Program-made: the position numbers and the translations under genes
Part shown: positions 44,644 to 57,376 of the stretch, one piece after another
Position numbering within the stretch: the first letter of the stretch is position 1
Layout: each line of letters begins with the position of its first letter
Source of the DNA: JBBDMX01 sp040878035
Lineage (GTDB): Bacteria > Planctomycetota > Phycisphaerae > Phycisphaerales > Phycisphaeraceae
Direction of reading: 5' to 3'
NCBI GenBank assembly: GCA_040878035.1
Contig: JBBDMX010000095.1
Span: 3,158-67,157, forward strand
Length of the DNA: 64,000 bases
The notes under the pieces: generated by a model
Database searches by the model: none
What the model saw: only the letters and a program-made list of their open reading frames with translations
Told to the model about the DNA's origin: nothing

Positions 44644-45995
44644 TGGGACCCACCATGGCTACCGCGACCGACGACAGAGGCACCCGGGATCAACGTGCAA
44701 CCAGCAGCGACACGGCTGCGCAAGCGGGGATTGATGGCTCGGTCGCTCCCGCTGCCAAACCAGCCCCCCAGTTGCCCTCCCTGTTTGTAGGCCGCCAGCC
44801 GATCTTTGATGAGCATCGCAAGGTCGTGGCCTATGAACTGCTCTACCGGGGTGACAAGAACAACGCCGCCACTTTTGTCGATGGCAACGCCGCTACGGCA
44901 CGCACAGTCGATACCAGCCTTAACCTGATCGGCTTGCGCGCGCTGGTGGATGGCCACATCGGCTACTTCAACTTCACCAAAGACCTGATCATCGCCGAGT
45001 CCTATGCCATTCTGCCGTGCGAGCACGTCGTCATCGAGCTGCTGGAAGATATGGCGGTGGACCAGACGCTGATCGACGCCTGCGTCAAGCTCAAGGAGGC
45101 CGGCTACAAAATCGCCCTGGATGACTTTGTCTTTTCACCGCAGTACGAACCGCTGTTGAAACTGGCGGACGTCGTCAAGCTCGATGTGATGGCGACCAGC
45201 CCCGCCGACTGCCGCGAGATCATCAACCAACACCATCGCCCCAACCTCATCTTCCTGGCGGAAAAGGTGGAGACCTACGAAGTATTCGAGAAGATGAAGC
45301 AGTTGGGATGCCAGTATTTCCAGGGCTATTTCTTCTGCAAGCCCGAGGTCCTGTCCACCCGGCCGCTCTCGGGCGCCAAACCCGTCTACCTCCAGTTCAT
45401 GCAGCAGCTTACCCAGGCGGTGGTCGATTACGACGCCCTGGAGCAGATCCTGAAGCTCGAGGTGTCGCTGTCGATCAAGCTGCTGCGCTACATCAACTCC
45501 GCGGCCGTCGGCCTGCCGGTCAAGGTCGGCTCTATTAAGCAGGCCCTGTCTCTCCTGGGCGAAAAGAAACTCAAGCAATGGGGCGCGCTGGCGGTGATCG
45601 CCTGCCTGAATCAGGACAAGCCCACGGAACTGGCGCGCACCAGCCTGGTGCGGGCACGTTTCTGCGAACTGCTGGCGCCGGATATGCACTGGGTCAACGA
45701 CCTGGACCTGTTCCTGCTGGGCCTGCTCTCGGCGTTGGATGCGATGATGGATCGGCCGATGGTGGACGCCCTGCGCGACCTGCCGGTGGCGGCGGAGATC
45801 AAAAACACGCTCCTGGGCGGCAACAGCCGCCTGGGCAAGCTCTACCTGGCGTCCCTGGCGTGCGAGCGCGGCGACTGGAAGCGCGCCTGCCTCCTGGGCC
45901 GCATGCTGGGCATCGTCGACTCACGCATGGCCGAGGCCTACCGCGACGCCATGGCCTGGGCCGATACCACCGTCGCGGTCATTGATGGCGATTGA
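44643..45995 (+). CDS. EAL-HDOD domain protein (YuxH-type)
   Basis: 451 residues at most. The ATG at 44643 overlaps the stop of the previous gene (TGATG); a second ATG at 44655 is also possible. Residues about 48-245 are an EAL domain (YELLYRG, FNFTKD, ALDDFVFS, EKVETYE, QGYFFCKP). Most acidic residues are present, but the flexible loop GTG of active phosphodiesterases is replaced by VFS, so c-di-GMP hydrolysis is uncertain. Residues about 250-445 are an HDOD domain without an HD pair. YuxH-type proteins are thought to be signal output modules. Coupling with a PilZ-like protein supports a c-di-GMP circuit. Confidence 0.9.
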   Translation: MGPTMATATDDRGTRDQRATSSDTAAQAGIDGSVAPAAKPAPQLPSLFVGRQPIFDEHRKVVAYELLYRGDKNNAATFVDGNAATARTVDTSLNLIGLRALVDGHIGYFNFTKDLIIAESYAILPCEHVVIELLEDMAVDQTLIDACVKLKEAGYKIALDDFVFSPQYEPLLKLADVVKLDVMATSPADCREIINQHHRPNLIFLAEKVETYEVFEKMKQLGCQYFQGYFFCKPEVLSTRPLSGAKPVYLQFMQQLTQAVVDYDALEQILKLEVSLSIKLLRYINSAAVGLPVKVGSIKQALSLLGEKKLKQWGALAVIACLNQDKPTELARTSLVRARFCELLAPDMHWVNDLDLFLLGLLSALDAMMDRPMVDALRDLPVAAEIKNTLLGGNSRLGKLYLASLACERGDWKRACLLGRMLGIVDSRMAEAYRDAMAWADTTVAVIDGD

Positions 45996-46135
45996 TGATT
46001 GGGCGATCTGGTGATTTGACAATTTAGCGATTGGGGAAAATCACCCAATCGCCAAATCTCACAATTCCCTGTACCATCTCGCAAATTTAGCGTAAGCCCA
46101 CGCCCACGGCCGGCCCCGCTTTTAGCGGGGCTGCC
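45996..46135. repeat. GCGATTTGGTGATTT-type array (family N) and GCCCCGC hairpin
   Basis: Bases 45996-46070: GATTGGGCGATCTGGTGATT faces AAATCACCCAATCGCCAAAT, a large hairpin starting directly at the EAL-HDOD stop. Bases 46113-46131: GCCCCGC, loop TTTTA, GCGGGGC, a stable hairpin that could work as terminator before carB. Confidence 0.75.
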
Positions 46136-46170
46136 AACGCCCCAAGGTTACCGCTGCGCCGACCGTTCCT

Positions 46171-49994
<3,824 letters not shown>

Positions 49995-50001
<7 letters not shown>

Positions 50002-50128
50002 TCTCTGATTTTGGCTAGCCGCTTGCGGCTTCGCGCAACGGTGTGAGGCGGAGCGTCTCGGCGGCTCGTGCGCCCGCGCGAAGCCGCAAGCGGCGCGATC
50101 AAATTAGAAATTAGAAATCAGAAATCCC
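49995..50128. repeat. Repeat cluster between carB and the PilZ gene: families B and E
   Basis: TTTCTGATCTCTGATTTT begins at the carB stop and supplies its TGA. An inverted family E pair follows (AGCCGCTTGCGGCTTCGCGC at 50017-50036, GCGCGAAGCCGCAAGCGGC at 50077-50094), and then AAATTAGAAATTAGAAATC at 50101-50119, which runs to the stop of the PilZ gene. Confidence 0.85.
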
Positions 50129-50596
50129 TCACGCCACTTCGCCCGGCGCCAGGAACGCCGAACCCGGGTTGGCTTCCACCTGCCGGCCGTCGATTTCCGC
50201 CGTCGGATCGCCGCCCAATAGCGACAGCAGGCCCGCCTCGATGCAGAACTGCCCGCCCAGCAGATACAGGTTGTCCCGCACCAAGCGGCAATGCCGCACC
50301 ACCATGCACTGATGGCCGATGGTCATGCCCTGGTGCAGGAAATGGATGCGCCAAACGCTCTTGGCATGCAGCGGGCGGTCACAGACGAAGCCCAGGCCGC
50401 CCCAGCTCACGTCGCGCAACTGGATCGCCAGGGGCCGGCGATCGATGCCGCCGGCATCCACCGCCTGATGTAACGTCGCGTCACCGCGCACCACCCAGCG
50501 CTGGTACTGCCGCAAGCCCTGACATCGCGCCGGGTCGCGCAGGTTCTCCAACTTGGCCAGCACGGCCAGTAACGCCCTCGGATCATTTGCAACCAT
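50129..50596 (-). CDS. PilZ domain protein
   Basis: 155 residues from the ATG at 50596 (MVANDPRALL), supported by an AAAGGA-type ribosome site about 11 bases upstream. The PilZ core has DVSWGGLGFVCDRPL, the DxSxxG c-di-GMP motif. The RxxxR motif at its N-terminal side is read as QRWVVRG, only partly conserved. It may bind c-di-GMP. It converges with carB across repeat DNA. Confidence 0.82.
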   Translation of the reverse strand: MVANDPRALLAVLAKLENLRDPARCQGLRQYQRWVVRGDATLHQAVDAGGIDRRPLAIQLRDVSWGGLGFVCDRPLHAKSVWRIHFLHQGMTIGHQCMVVRHCRLVRDNLYLLGGQFCIEAGLLSLLGGDPTAEIDGRQVEANPGSAFLAPGEVA

Positions 50597-50785
50597 TGCA
50601 GCTCGTCCTTTCGTTTGGGCAATCTTGGCCCAGATCAACGGACCCCCGCGGCCCCCCCCCGACAATCGGAACCAGCCATCCTTTCAGTCAGTTGTTCCCC
50701 TCTACCTTATCGACACGAAGCCCAACAAAGTTAACAATAACAGGCACATAAGATGTGGAGTTCGTACATCCATATTGTGTAATAC

Positions 50786-50813
50786 GAAAGAAACGCCGGC
50801 GGAAATCCGCCGA
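50786..50813 (-). terminator. Rho-independent terminator of the small lipoprotein gene
   Basis: On the minus strand GCGTCGGCGG, loop ATTT, CCGCCGGCGT is followed by TTCTTTCG. The stem starts about 53 bases after the stop of the 90-residue lipoprotein. Confidence 0.65.
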
Positions 50814-50865
50814 CGCTTCTATGGTTCTCAACACCCGATGGTCACAGCCTGGTCCGTTTCCGGGC

Positions 50866-51138
50866 TTAGCGCCGCGGAATCGGATACCGGCTCAGGTTCG
50901 TGGGCCGATCGATCAGCCAGAAGTAGTCCCAGTCGTCGTGAATGGCCCGCAGCGTGGTGTCCACCGCCCGCGCCTGGCGGTTCTTACGCTGTTGAGCCGT
51001 GTCGCCCACCGACTGGAGCTCCGGGCTCATGTTCGCGCGAACGCCTTCGGCGGTGATGCGGTCCTTGGAACCACAGCCCGCCAGCAACGCCGCGCCAACC
51101 ACCATCGTCGCCATTCCAAACCGCATTACATTGCTCAT
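50866..51138 (-). CDS. Small lipoprotein (90 residues)
   Basis: I use the ATG at 51138 (MSNVMRFGMATM). A typical signal with lipobox LLAGC follows, then a polar domain (RITAEGVRANMSPELQSVG), an Arg-rich stretch and the tail YFWLIDRPTNLSRYPIPRR. Planctomycetes have many such small lipoproteins of unknown role. The frame is open further upstream, but through a family G repeat. It ends in a good terminator. Confidence 0.75.
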   Translation of the reverse strand: MSNVMRFGMATMVVGAALLAGCGSKDRITAEGVRANMSPELQSVGDTAQQRKNRQARAVDTTLRAIHDDWDYFWLIDRPTNLSRYPIPRR

Positions 51139-51214
51139 GTCACGTCTCGTCTTGGGGGGGGTGAACGTTGAATCAATCCCGATCATCACATTCTCAGTCA
51201 GCCGAATGGTTCCG

Positions 51215-51289
51215 TCAAGCCCGGTCATGCTCGTCCAAGCCCGGCCATGCTCGTCTTTGAGCTTGGCCGGGATCTCTTCCTGGCCGGGA
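51215..51289. repeat. Family G palindromic repeats
   Basis: TCAAGCCCGGTCATGCTCGT and CCAAGCCCGGCCATGCTCGT in tandem face GAGCTTGGCCGGGATC. The same elements are at 1560-1600 and, in tandem form, in the amidohydrolase gene. Confidence 0.8.
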
Positions 51290-51299
51290 TCGATCCATT

Positions 51300-52175
51300 T
51301 CACTTGAACATTGCCGGCGGCTCATCGGACCGCACCGGCGGGGCCGTCACCCCGCCATTGGTCGGGCCCACCGGCGCCTCGGCCCCAGAACCCGACTCCA
51401 CGGCCGTCGAGGTGTTGGCCACCAGGTAAATATCCACCCGGCGATTGGCCTGGGCGCCCTTGGCGCCGTTGGGCACTACCGGCCGAAACTCGCCATACCC
51501 GCCCACCATGAACCGGTTCGCCGCCACGCCATACTTCCGCAAACCGTCCATCACGGAAATCGCCCGGCCTACCGACAGGTGCCAGTTGGTGGGGAACTTG
51601 GCGCGCGTCTCGGGCTTGCCGATGGGCACATTGTCCGTATGTCCGACGATCATCGCCTCGAAGCGCGCCACCGACGGCGAGTTGATCACCTGCGCCAGCC
51701 GTGCCAGCGCCGACGACACCGCCGGGTTCAGCGTGGCGCTGCCCAGGTCGAACGTCAGGTCGCTCGACAGCACGATGCGCCCGCGCCGCGAGTCGTAGCT
51801 CATCAGTTCAGGATTCTGTTCCGCCAGCTCGCGCAGGGCCGCATCCACATCGGCGGGTAACGCCGGCATGTCGATGTTCGTGCCGGCGGCACGCAGCCGC
51901 GCTTCCATGTCCGCCAGCGCACGCTCCAGCTTGCTCTTGTCTTCCAGCGCCTGGGCGAGCCGGGCATCCATGTCCGCGTCGCCGCTGCTGGTCCCCGCCC
52001 GGCGCAGCGCATCGATCCGTGACTGTGCCTCCTCCAGCTTGAAGCGCAGGTCTTCGTTCTGGCTCTTCTGCTGGCGATAGGCCGTCTGGAGGGTGTCATA
52101 CTGACCCTGCGAAACGCAGCCGACGGCCAGCAAGGCCACCGACACACAGAACATCATCTTGGCGAACGTCTTCAT
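51300..52175 (-). CDS. OmpA-like lipoprotein with coiled-coil stalk
   Basis: 291 residues; start ATG at 52175 with an AAAGGA ribosome site 8-9 bases upstream. Lipobox AVGC, then a coiled-coil (QGQYDTLQTAYRQQKSQ to about residue 100), then the OmpA/MotB peptidoglycan-binding domain with VGHTDNVPIG and NRRVDIYLV. It tethers the outer envelope to the peptidoglycan or associates with motility or secretion machinery. The C-terminal 35 residues are Pro-rich and disordered. It is divergent from the amidohydrolase gene. Confidence 0.92.
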   Translation of the reverse strand: MKTFAKMMFCVSVALLAVGCVSQGQYDTLQTAYRQQKSQNEDLRFKLEEAQSRIDALRRAGTSSGDADMDARLAQALEDKSKLERALADMEARLRAAGTNIDMPALPADVDAALRELAEQNPELMSYDSRRGRIVLSSDLTFDLGSATLNPAVSSALARLAQVINSPSVARFEAMIVGHTDNVPIGKPETRAKFPTNWHLSVGRAISVMDGLRKYGVAANRFMVGGYGEFRPVVPNGAKGAQANRRVDIYLVANTSTAVESGSGAEAPVGPTNGGVTAPPVRSDEPPAMFK

Positions 52176-52382
52176 GGTTGTCCTTTCCTGATCGGGGAAA
52201 TCCTCTAAGCGTGCGCGACGGCTTGCGATCCATCGTAAGCCCGGAGCCGCGCATGGGCATGCGAGACTCGGCCCGTAACTGCACAAGCTATCGTATAGGC
52301 GGAGAAAAGCAACGCCGACCCGCTCCCGGTGGCCGATAGATTTGCATCGACCGACCCGCCGCCGCCCCTGCAAAGAACATCG

Positions 52383-53768
52383 ATGACGCGCCCCGCCACC
52401 ACCATCATCCAAGCCGCCGCCGCCATTGACGCCCTGGGGATCAGCCTCCGCCCCGCCACCCTCGTCATCCAATCCGGCCGCATCGTCGCCTGCGATCGCC
52501 CGGAAAATATCCGCGCCGCAGCCTACGCCGATCCCCATGTCATCGATTTGCCTCACGCGCTGGTCCTGCCCGCCATGGTCAATGCCCACGCCCACCTCGA
52601 CCTGACATCGCTGGGCGCCCAACCCTATGGGGGCGACTTTCTCGACTGGCTCAAATATGTCGTCTCCCACCGGCCCACCGAACCGGCCGCCATCGCCGCC
52701 GCCGTCCACCGCGGGCTGGCCCTGTCCCACGACGCCGGCGTCGGCTGGATCGGTGACATCGCCAACTCCACCCACGCGGTCATTGCCCGACTCGAAGCCT
52801 GCCCAAGCCCCGGCATGCCCCAACCAAGCCCCGACCTGCCCCGCGCAAGCCCCGGCATGCCCCGCCCAAGCCCCGGCATGCCCCGCTCGGGGGGCTTGCC
52901 GGGGACTCATCCCACCACTCCCAACCCCCCCGCCATCCCCGGCGTAAGCTACCTCGAAGTCTTCGGCCTGGGTCGCCGCCAACTCGACGGCTTTATCCGA
53001 CTCACCCGCGGCCTCGACCTGCTCCACCATCACCCGGCCGCAGCCCACCTGGGCCCCACGTTGCACCTGGGCCTCCAGCCGCACGCCCCTTACTCGACGG
53101 GTCTGGCGCTCTACAACGCCATCGGCCGCTACGCCGCCGAACGGCACATGCCCATCAGCTCGCACTTGGCCGAGACGCCCATGGAGAACCAGTTCATCCG
53201 CGACGCCACCGGGCCGTTCACCGATCTGCTTCGCCGGCTCGACCGCTGGGACGATGCCATCGTCCCCAATGGCGTCGGCTCGGTCGAGCATCTCTCGCCC
53301 GAGTTTCGCCGCGGCGGCTGGCTCGTCGCCCATGCCAACTGCGTTGATGACCACGACATCAACGCCCTGGCGTACCACCACGTGTCGGTCGCCTACTGCC
53401 CCATCGCCAGCGAATACTTCGGCCTGCCAGGCGGCTACCCGCATCGCTACCGCGACATGCTCGCCGCCGGCGTCAACGTCTGCCTGGGCACCGATTCGAT
53501 CCTCTGCCAACACCCCGATGCCGCACAACCCCTGAGCATCCTTGCCGCCATGCGCCGCCTCCACCAGCGCGACCGCACCGACCCAATGACCCTCCTGCGC
53601 ATGGCCACCACCCACGGCATGAGCGCCTTGCGCTTCCCCCGCGCCTGGGCCAGCCTCCAACCGGGCGCCCCGGCCCGCCTCATCACCATCGACATCGACC
53701 CGCGCAACGATACGCCGGCTCTGGTGCAGGCGCTGACCAACCAATCGCCGGCCAAACCGATTCTGTAA
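52383..53768 (+). CDS. Metal-dependent amidohydrolase (deaminase type) with a 7-residue tandem repeat
   Basis: 461 residues from ATG 52383. Catalytic residues are visible: NAHAHLD (HxH), LQPHAPYS, SSHLAETP and LGTDSI, the pattern of the cytosine deaminase/chlorohydrolase group that deaminates purine-like bases. Aminofutalosine deaminase of menaquinone synthesis is one possible identity, but nothing here proves it. Between the HxH motif and the second metal ligand, residues about 139-176 consist of four tandem units of seven residues (PSPGMPQ, PSPDLPR, ASPGMPR, PSPGMPR) made by a family G repeat, a likely surface loop. Confidence 0.85.
   Translation: MTRPATTIIQAAAAIDALGISLRPATLVIQSGRIVACDRPENIRAAAYADPHVIDLPHALVLPAMVNAHAHLDLTSLGAQPYGGDFLDWLKYVVSHRPTEPAAIAAAVHRGLALSHDAGVGWIGDIANSTHAVIARLEACPSPGMPQPSPDLPRASPGMPRPSPGMPRSGGLPGTHPTTPNPPAIPGVSYLEVFGLGRRQLDGFIRLTRGLDLLHHHPAAAHLGPTLHLGLQPHAPYSTGLALYNAIGRYAAERHMPISSHLAETPMENQFIRDATGPFTDLLRRLDRWDDAIVPNGVGSVEHLSPEFRRGGWLVAHANCVDDHDINALAYHHVSVAYCPIASEYFGLPGGYPHRYRDMLAAGVNVCLGTDSILCQHPDAAQPLSILAAMRRLHQRDRTDPMTLLRMATTHGMSALRFPRAWASLQPGAPARLITIDIDPRNDTPALVQALTNQSPAKPIL
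52797..52912. repeat. Tandem family G units within the amidohydrolase gene
   Basis: Four 21-base units of CAAGCCCCGGCATGCCCC type, followed by an inverted GGGGCTTGCCGGGG. 21 bases equal seven codons, so the copy number can change without a frameshift. Confidence 0.88.
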
Positions 53769-53770
53769 TC

Positions 53771-53815
53771 CGGGCCTGGAAATCCGAAATCCGCAATCCG
53801 AAATCCGAAATCGCC
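53771..53815. repeat. CGAAATCCGAAATCC tandem array (family B)
   Basis: Five to six AAATCCG units begin two bases after the amidohydrolase stop and end 14 bases before hslU. It is the complement of the GGATTTC array at 11895-11926. Confidence 0.85.
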
Positions 53816-53828
53816 ATACCATACGCCC

Positions 53829-55262
53829 ATGCAGAACCTGACCCCCAAACAGATCGTCGCCGAGTTGGACAAGTACATCATCGGCCAGGCGGACGCCAAA
53901 CGGGCCGTCGCCGTCGCCATCCGCAATCGCTGGCGCCGCCGCAACCTTCAGGGACCGATGGCCAACGAGGTGTACCCCAAAAACATCATTATGATCGGGC
54001 CCACCGGCGTGGGCAAGACGGAAATAGCTCGCCGGCTGGCCACCCTCACCGGCGCACCCTTCGTCAAGGTCGAGGCCAGTAAGTACACCGAGGTGGGCTA
54101 CCATGGCCGGGATGTTGAATCCATGATCCGCGACCTCCTGGATAACGCCATCAGTATGGTGCGCACCGAGCAGGCCGAGAAAGTCGCCCAGCGCGCCGAC
54201 GAACTGGCGACGGATCGGCTGATGGATCTGCTGCTGCCGGCGCCGGCGTCGAGCCGCACGGTGGCGGCTCATGCCAACGACGACGAGACTTCCGCCCCCG
54301 GCTCCGAGGGCGGAGTTGGCCACGCAGGCTACGTCGCCACCGACGAGTCGGATGAAGCCCGTCAGCGCGTCCGCCAGCGCCTGCGCGACCAGCTCACCGC
54401 CGGCAAGCTCGACGACCGCGAAGTCGAACTGACCATCACCAGCAAGCCGCAGGCCGGCATCATGTTCGCCGGCATGGGCATGGACCAGATGGACCCGGAA
54501 ATGTCCAACGTGCTCGAACGCCTGATGCCCGAGCAGAGCAAACGCCGCCGCGTGAAGGTCAGTGAGGCCAAGCGGCTGCTGGTCGAGCAGGAGACCGACA
54601 AACTGCTCGACCGCGACAAGATCGTGGCCGAGGCCATCACCCGCACGCAGGAGTCGGGGATGATCTTCCTGGACGAGATCGACAAGGTGGCGTCGCCGTC
54701 GGGTGATGGGAGCGGCGGCGGGCGCGGGCCGGATGTGTCGCGTCAGGGCGTGCAGCGCGACCTGTTGCCCATCGTCGAAGGATCGGCGGTGACCACGCGG
54801 TACGGCGTCGTGCACAGCGATCACATCCTCTTTATCGCCGCCGGGGCGTTTCACAGCTCGGCGGTGAGCGACCTGATGCCCGAGCTTCAGGGTCGCTTCC
54901 CCATCCGCGTCGAACTGTCGCCGCTGACGCGCGATGATTTCGTGCGCATCCTCACCGAGCCGAAGAACGCCCTGACCCGCCAGCAGGAGCAGTTGCTGGG
55001 GGTGGAGGGTTTGACGGTGACGTTTGCCGACGGCGCGATCGAGGCCCTGGCGGACTACGCCGCCCAGGCCAACGCCTCGATGGAGAACATCGGCGCCCGC
55101 CGGCTGATGACCATCATCGAGAAGGTGTTCGAGGACGTGAATTTCGATGCTCCCGAAATGGTGCAGCGTCATGAAACGTCCGTGACGATCACCGCCCAGT
55201 TCGTCGCCCAGCGCGTGGCATCGATCGTCAAGGACCAGGACCTGTCGCGCTTCGTGCTCTAA
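53829..55262 (+). CDS. hslU: ATP-dependent protease ATPase subunit HslU
   Basis: AAA+ unfoldase that feeds substrates to the HslV peptidase. It has the Walker A GPTGVGKT, Walker B MIFLDEID, the I domain (residues about 135-240) and the C-terminal tail LSRFVL, which docks on HslV to activate it. The 477 residues include an Ala/Gly/Ser-rich insertion in the I domain (SAPGSEGGVGHAGY). hslV, which normally precedes hslU, is not next to it and not in the window. The gene lies downstream of the amidohydrolase on the same strand. Confidence 0.96.
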   Translation: MQNLTPKQIVAELDKYIIGQADAKRAVAVAIRNRWRRRNLQGPMANEVYPKNIIMIGPTGVGKTEIARRLATLTGAPFVKVEASKYTEVGYHGRDVESMIRDLLDNAISMVRTEQAEKVAQRADELATDRLMDLLLPAPASSRTVAAHANDDETSAPGSEGGVGHAGYVATDESDEARQRVRQRLRDQLTAGKLDDREVELTITSKPQAGIMFAGMGMDQMDPEMSNVLERLMPEQSKRRRVKVSEAKRLLVEQETDKLLDRDKIVAEAITRTQESGMIFLDEIDKVASPSGDGSGGGRGPDVSRQGVQRDLLPIVEGSAVTTRYGVVHSDHILFIAAGAFHSSAVSDLMPELQGRFPIRVELSPLTRDDFVRILTEPKNALTRQQEQLLGVEGLTVTFADGAIEALADYAAQANASMENIGARRLMTIIEKVFEDVNFDAPEMVQRHETSVTITAQFVAQRVASIVKDQDLSRFVL

Positions 55263-55297
55263 AGAGCAATCGCTGCAAATCGAGCTCACATCGAAAG

Positions 55298-55319
55298 CCC
55301 ACCCGCTCCGGCGGGTGGG
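55298..55319. terminator. Hairpin after hslU
   Basis: CCCACCCGC, loop TCCG, GCGGGTGGG: a perfect 9-bp stem 35 bases after the hslU stop, between converging genes. No U-run follows. Confidence 0.5.
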
Positions 55320-55427
55320 ATCGTGCGCCCCCAAGCTCCCATTCGCGCATCGCGCATGGCTTCTTCCACGGCTCACCTCCGTTTCCATATCCAACAATCG
55401 CGCGAAAATCGGATATCCGGACTCATG

Positions 55428-56168
55428 TCAGGATCCCTCCCCTCCCCGCCCCAGCCCCGTCACCGCCGCCTGCAACCGCCTGGTCACCTCCTGCCAGCCC
55501 TCGCGATCGTCGGGCTGGTCCGCGAAGGTCATGGGCTGGCCGATGCGCAGGGTGATCCGCGTGCCCAGGCGCGGCCACATGGACTCGGGGTGCAACGCCG
55601 CCAGGCAGCCCTCCAGGTAACACGGCACCACCGGCACGCTGGTGCCCGCCACGATCATGCCCAGGCCCGCCTTGAACGTCTTGATCTGCCCGTCCCGGCT
55701 GCGCCCGCCCTCGGGGAACAGGATGTAGCCGCACGGTTCGCCCACCAGACGCTCCCTCAATTGCTTAAGCGCATGCGGCCCGCAACTCTTGCGCCACATG
55801 GGCAAGGCGTTGATCATCGACGCGGCGAAAATGGCCATGGGCGTGGTCTCGAAAAACACGTCCCCGGCGGCGATGGGAAACACCCGGTCCGCCAGCCGCC
55901 GCGACAGCGGCGCCGCCAGCACCAGGGCATCCAAGTGACTGGTGTGGTTGGCCACCAGCACAAACGGCGGCTCGGCGGGCAAGCGCTCGGGATGCTCGAC
56001 GCGCAGGCGGTGGTACACGCGCAGATATGTGTAGACCAGCCGCCGCCACAGAAGATGCGTGCACGTCTCGACCAACCCCGACTCGCGCCGCAGGCTGCGC
56101 GCCCGCTCGCCGGGCGGCAATCCAAGATCCTGCGCGGGTTGAAGCTTCCAGTCGTCCATGGCGTCCAT
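55428..56168 (-). CDS. plsC: 1-acyl-sn-glycerol-3-phosphate acyltransferase
   Basis: 246 residues. The catalytic NHxxxxD motif is NHTSHLD, and block III is FPEGGRSRDG. It adds the second acyl chain to make phosphatidic acid at the membrane. It is the last gene of the lipid-synthesis group nadB - truncated CDP-alcohol transferase - cdsA - plsC on the minus strand. A 203-base family J repeat separates it from cdsA, so a shared transcript is possible but not certain. Confidence 0.92.
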   Translation of the reverse strand: MDAMDDWKLQPAQDLGLPPGERARSLRRESGLVETCTHLLWRRLVYTYLRVYHRLRVEHPERLPAEPPFVLVANHTSHLDALVLAAPLSRRLADRVFPIAAGDVFFETTPMAIFAASMINALPMWRKSCGPHALKQLRERLVGEPCGYILFPEGGRSRDGQIKTFKAGLGMIVAGTSVPVVPCYLEGCLAALHPESMWPRLGTRITLRIGQPMTFADQPDDREGWQEVTRRLQAAVTGLGRGGEGS

Positions 56169-56371
56169 TCAAGCAGTAACAGGGATGAACACGGATGAAC
56201 ACGGATGGGGAAAGCAAAAAGGAACAGGGATAGACATGATGCACATGATGAATCAACTGGAAATCAAAACCAAGAAATTCGAAATCATGTTTGTCTTGTC
56301 CATCCCTGCTTCCGCGTCATTCCGATCAATCCGCGTTCATCCGTGTTCATCCGTGTTTCAATCTTCCCCCT
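56169..56371. repeat. Family J repeat array between cdsA and plsC
   Basis: GGGATGAACACGGATGAACA and a following AGGAACAGGGATAGACATGA face CGTTCATCCGTGTTCATCCG. The hairpin fills the gap and reaches within a few bases of the cdsA stop. A sister copy is at 22159-22391. Confidence 0.85.
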
Positions 56372-57376
56372 TTACCCCGTGATGATGCGTGTGGGCTGAT
56401 CCAGTCCCACGCCCTGGTAGTAGCCGATGTAGTGGAACACCGCCGGCGATGCCAGGAGCAGGCTGTTGGTGCGGTCGAGGATGCCGCCGTGACCGGGGAT
56501 CAGGTTGCCCATGTCCTTGATGCCCACATCGCGCTTGATCGAGGAGACCATCAGGTCGCCGGCCTGGCCGCTGACGCTGATGATCAGGCCCAGGATCAGG
56601 CGATGAATCGGGTGCTGCATGGGGCTGTCGCCGGGAAACGCCCAGGCGCCCAGGATGAAAACCAGCGGCGTGGTAAGGACGATCGCGCCGACGGAGCCGG
56701 CGATGGTTTTGTTGGGGCTGGTGTGGGGTGCGAGTTTGGGGCCGCCGAGGGACTTGCCGGTGACGTAAGCCGCCACGTCGTTGAACTGCACCGCCAGCAG
56801 GAGCAGTAGGACCAGGGCGCGGTAGTGGGTGTCGTTGGCCAGGTACGCCAGATGACCCAGGCAGACGGCAAAGAAGAGGAACGCCAGCACCGCCAGGCCG
56901 ACGCGCTGCACGTAGCCCTTGGGCCGATCCGCCAGAATCGCCACCAGTGCGATGATCGCCAGCCACAGCGGCGGGATGGCCACGAAGAAGTGGTACCAGT
57001 GATCGACCACGGCGAAGGTGATGACCAAAATGCCCAGCACGACCATGAGGCTCATGACCTTCTCGCGGAACAGGCCCACTGCCCGGGCAAACTCGCGATA
57101 GGACAAAAGGCTCAACGCCAGGATCACTGCCATGAACCAGGCGGCGCCCAAGAGAATGGGCACGACGATGGCGGGCACGATGACGAACCATGAGATCATG
57201 CGCCCGGCCAGCTCGCGCTTGAGCGTGGGACTGATCTTGTCCGATTGCGCCAGCAGGACGATGGCCGCCAGCGACAGCAGTAAGAGGGCGACGATCAGGC
57301 CGACGATGATGCCGACCAACGGATCGTCGAAGGCGTGGCGAAAGCCCAAGAGGCGCTGGCGGGTGAGTTCATCCAT
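56372..57376 (-). CDS. cdsA: Phosphatidate cytidylyltransferase
   Basis: 334 residues from the ATG at 57376 (MDELTRQRLL). It makes CDP-diacylglycerol from phosphatidic acid and CTP. About eight membrane helices are seen, and the signature SSIKRDVGIKDMGNLIPGHG plus GILDRTNS is complete. A frame opening 45 bases earlier adds residues that belong to the overlapping truncated gene. It overlaps the end of that gene by 8 bases, so it is translationally coupled to it. Confidence 0.95.
   Translation of the reverse strand: MDELTRQRLLGFRHAFDDPLVGIIVGLIVALLLLSLAAIVLLAQSDKISPTLKRELAGRMISWFVIVPAIVVPILLGAAWFMAVILALSLLSYREFARAVGLFREKVMSLMVVLGILVITFAVVDHWYHFFVAIPPLWLAIIALVAILADRPKGYVQRVGLAVLAFLFFAVCLGHLAYLANDTHYRALVLLLLLAVQFNDVAAYVTGKSLGGPKLAPHTSPNKTIAGSVGAIVLTTPLVFILGAWAFPGDSPMQHPIHRLILGLIISVSGQAGDLMVSSIKRDVGIKDMGNLIPGHGGILDRTNSLLLASPAVFHYIGYYQGVGLDQPTRIITG

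Noticed and set aside
51300..55397. A 1365-codon open frame on the minus strand opposite hslU and the amidohydrolase
   Set aside because: The plus strand holds complete, recognisable HslU and amidohydrolase proteins; the opposite frame is open only because of high GC. Only its end (51300-52175) is a real gene (OmpA-like).
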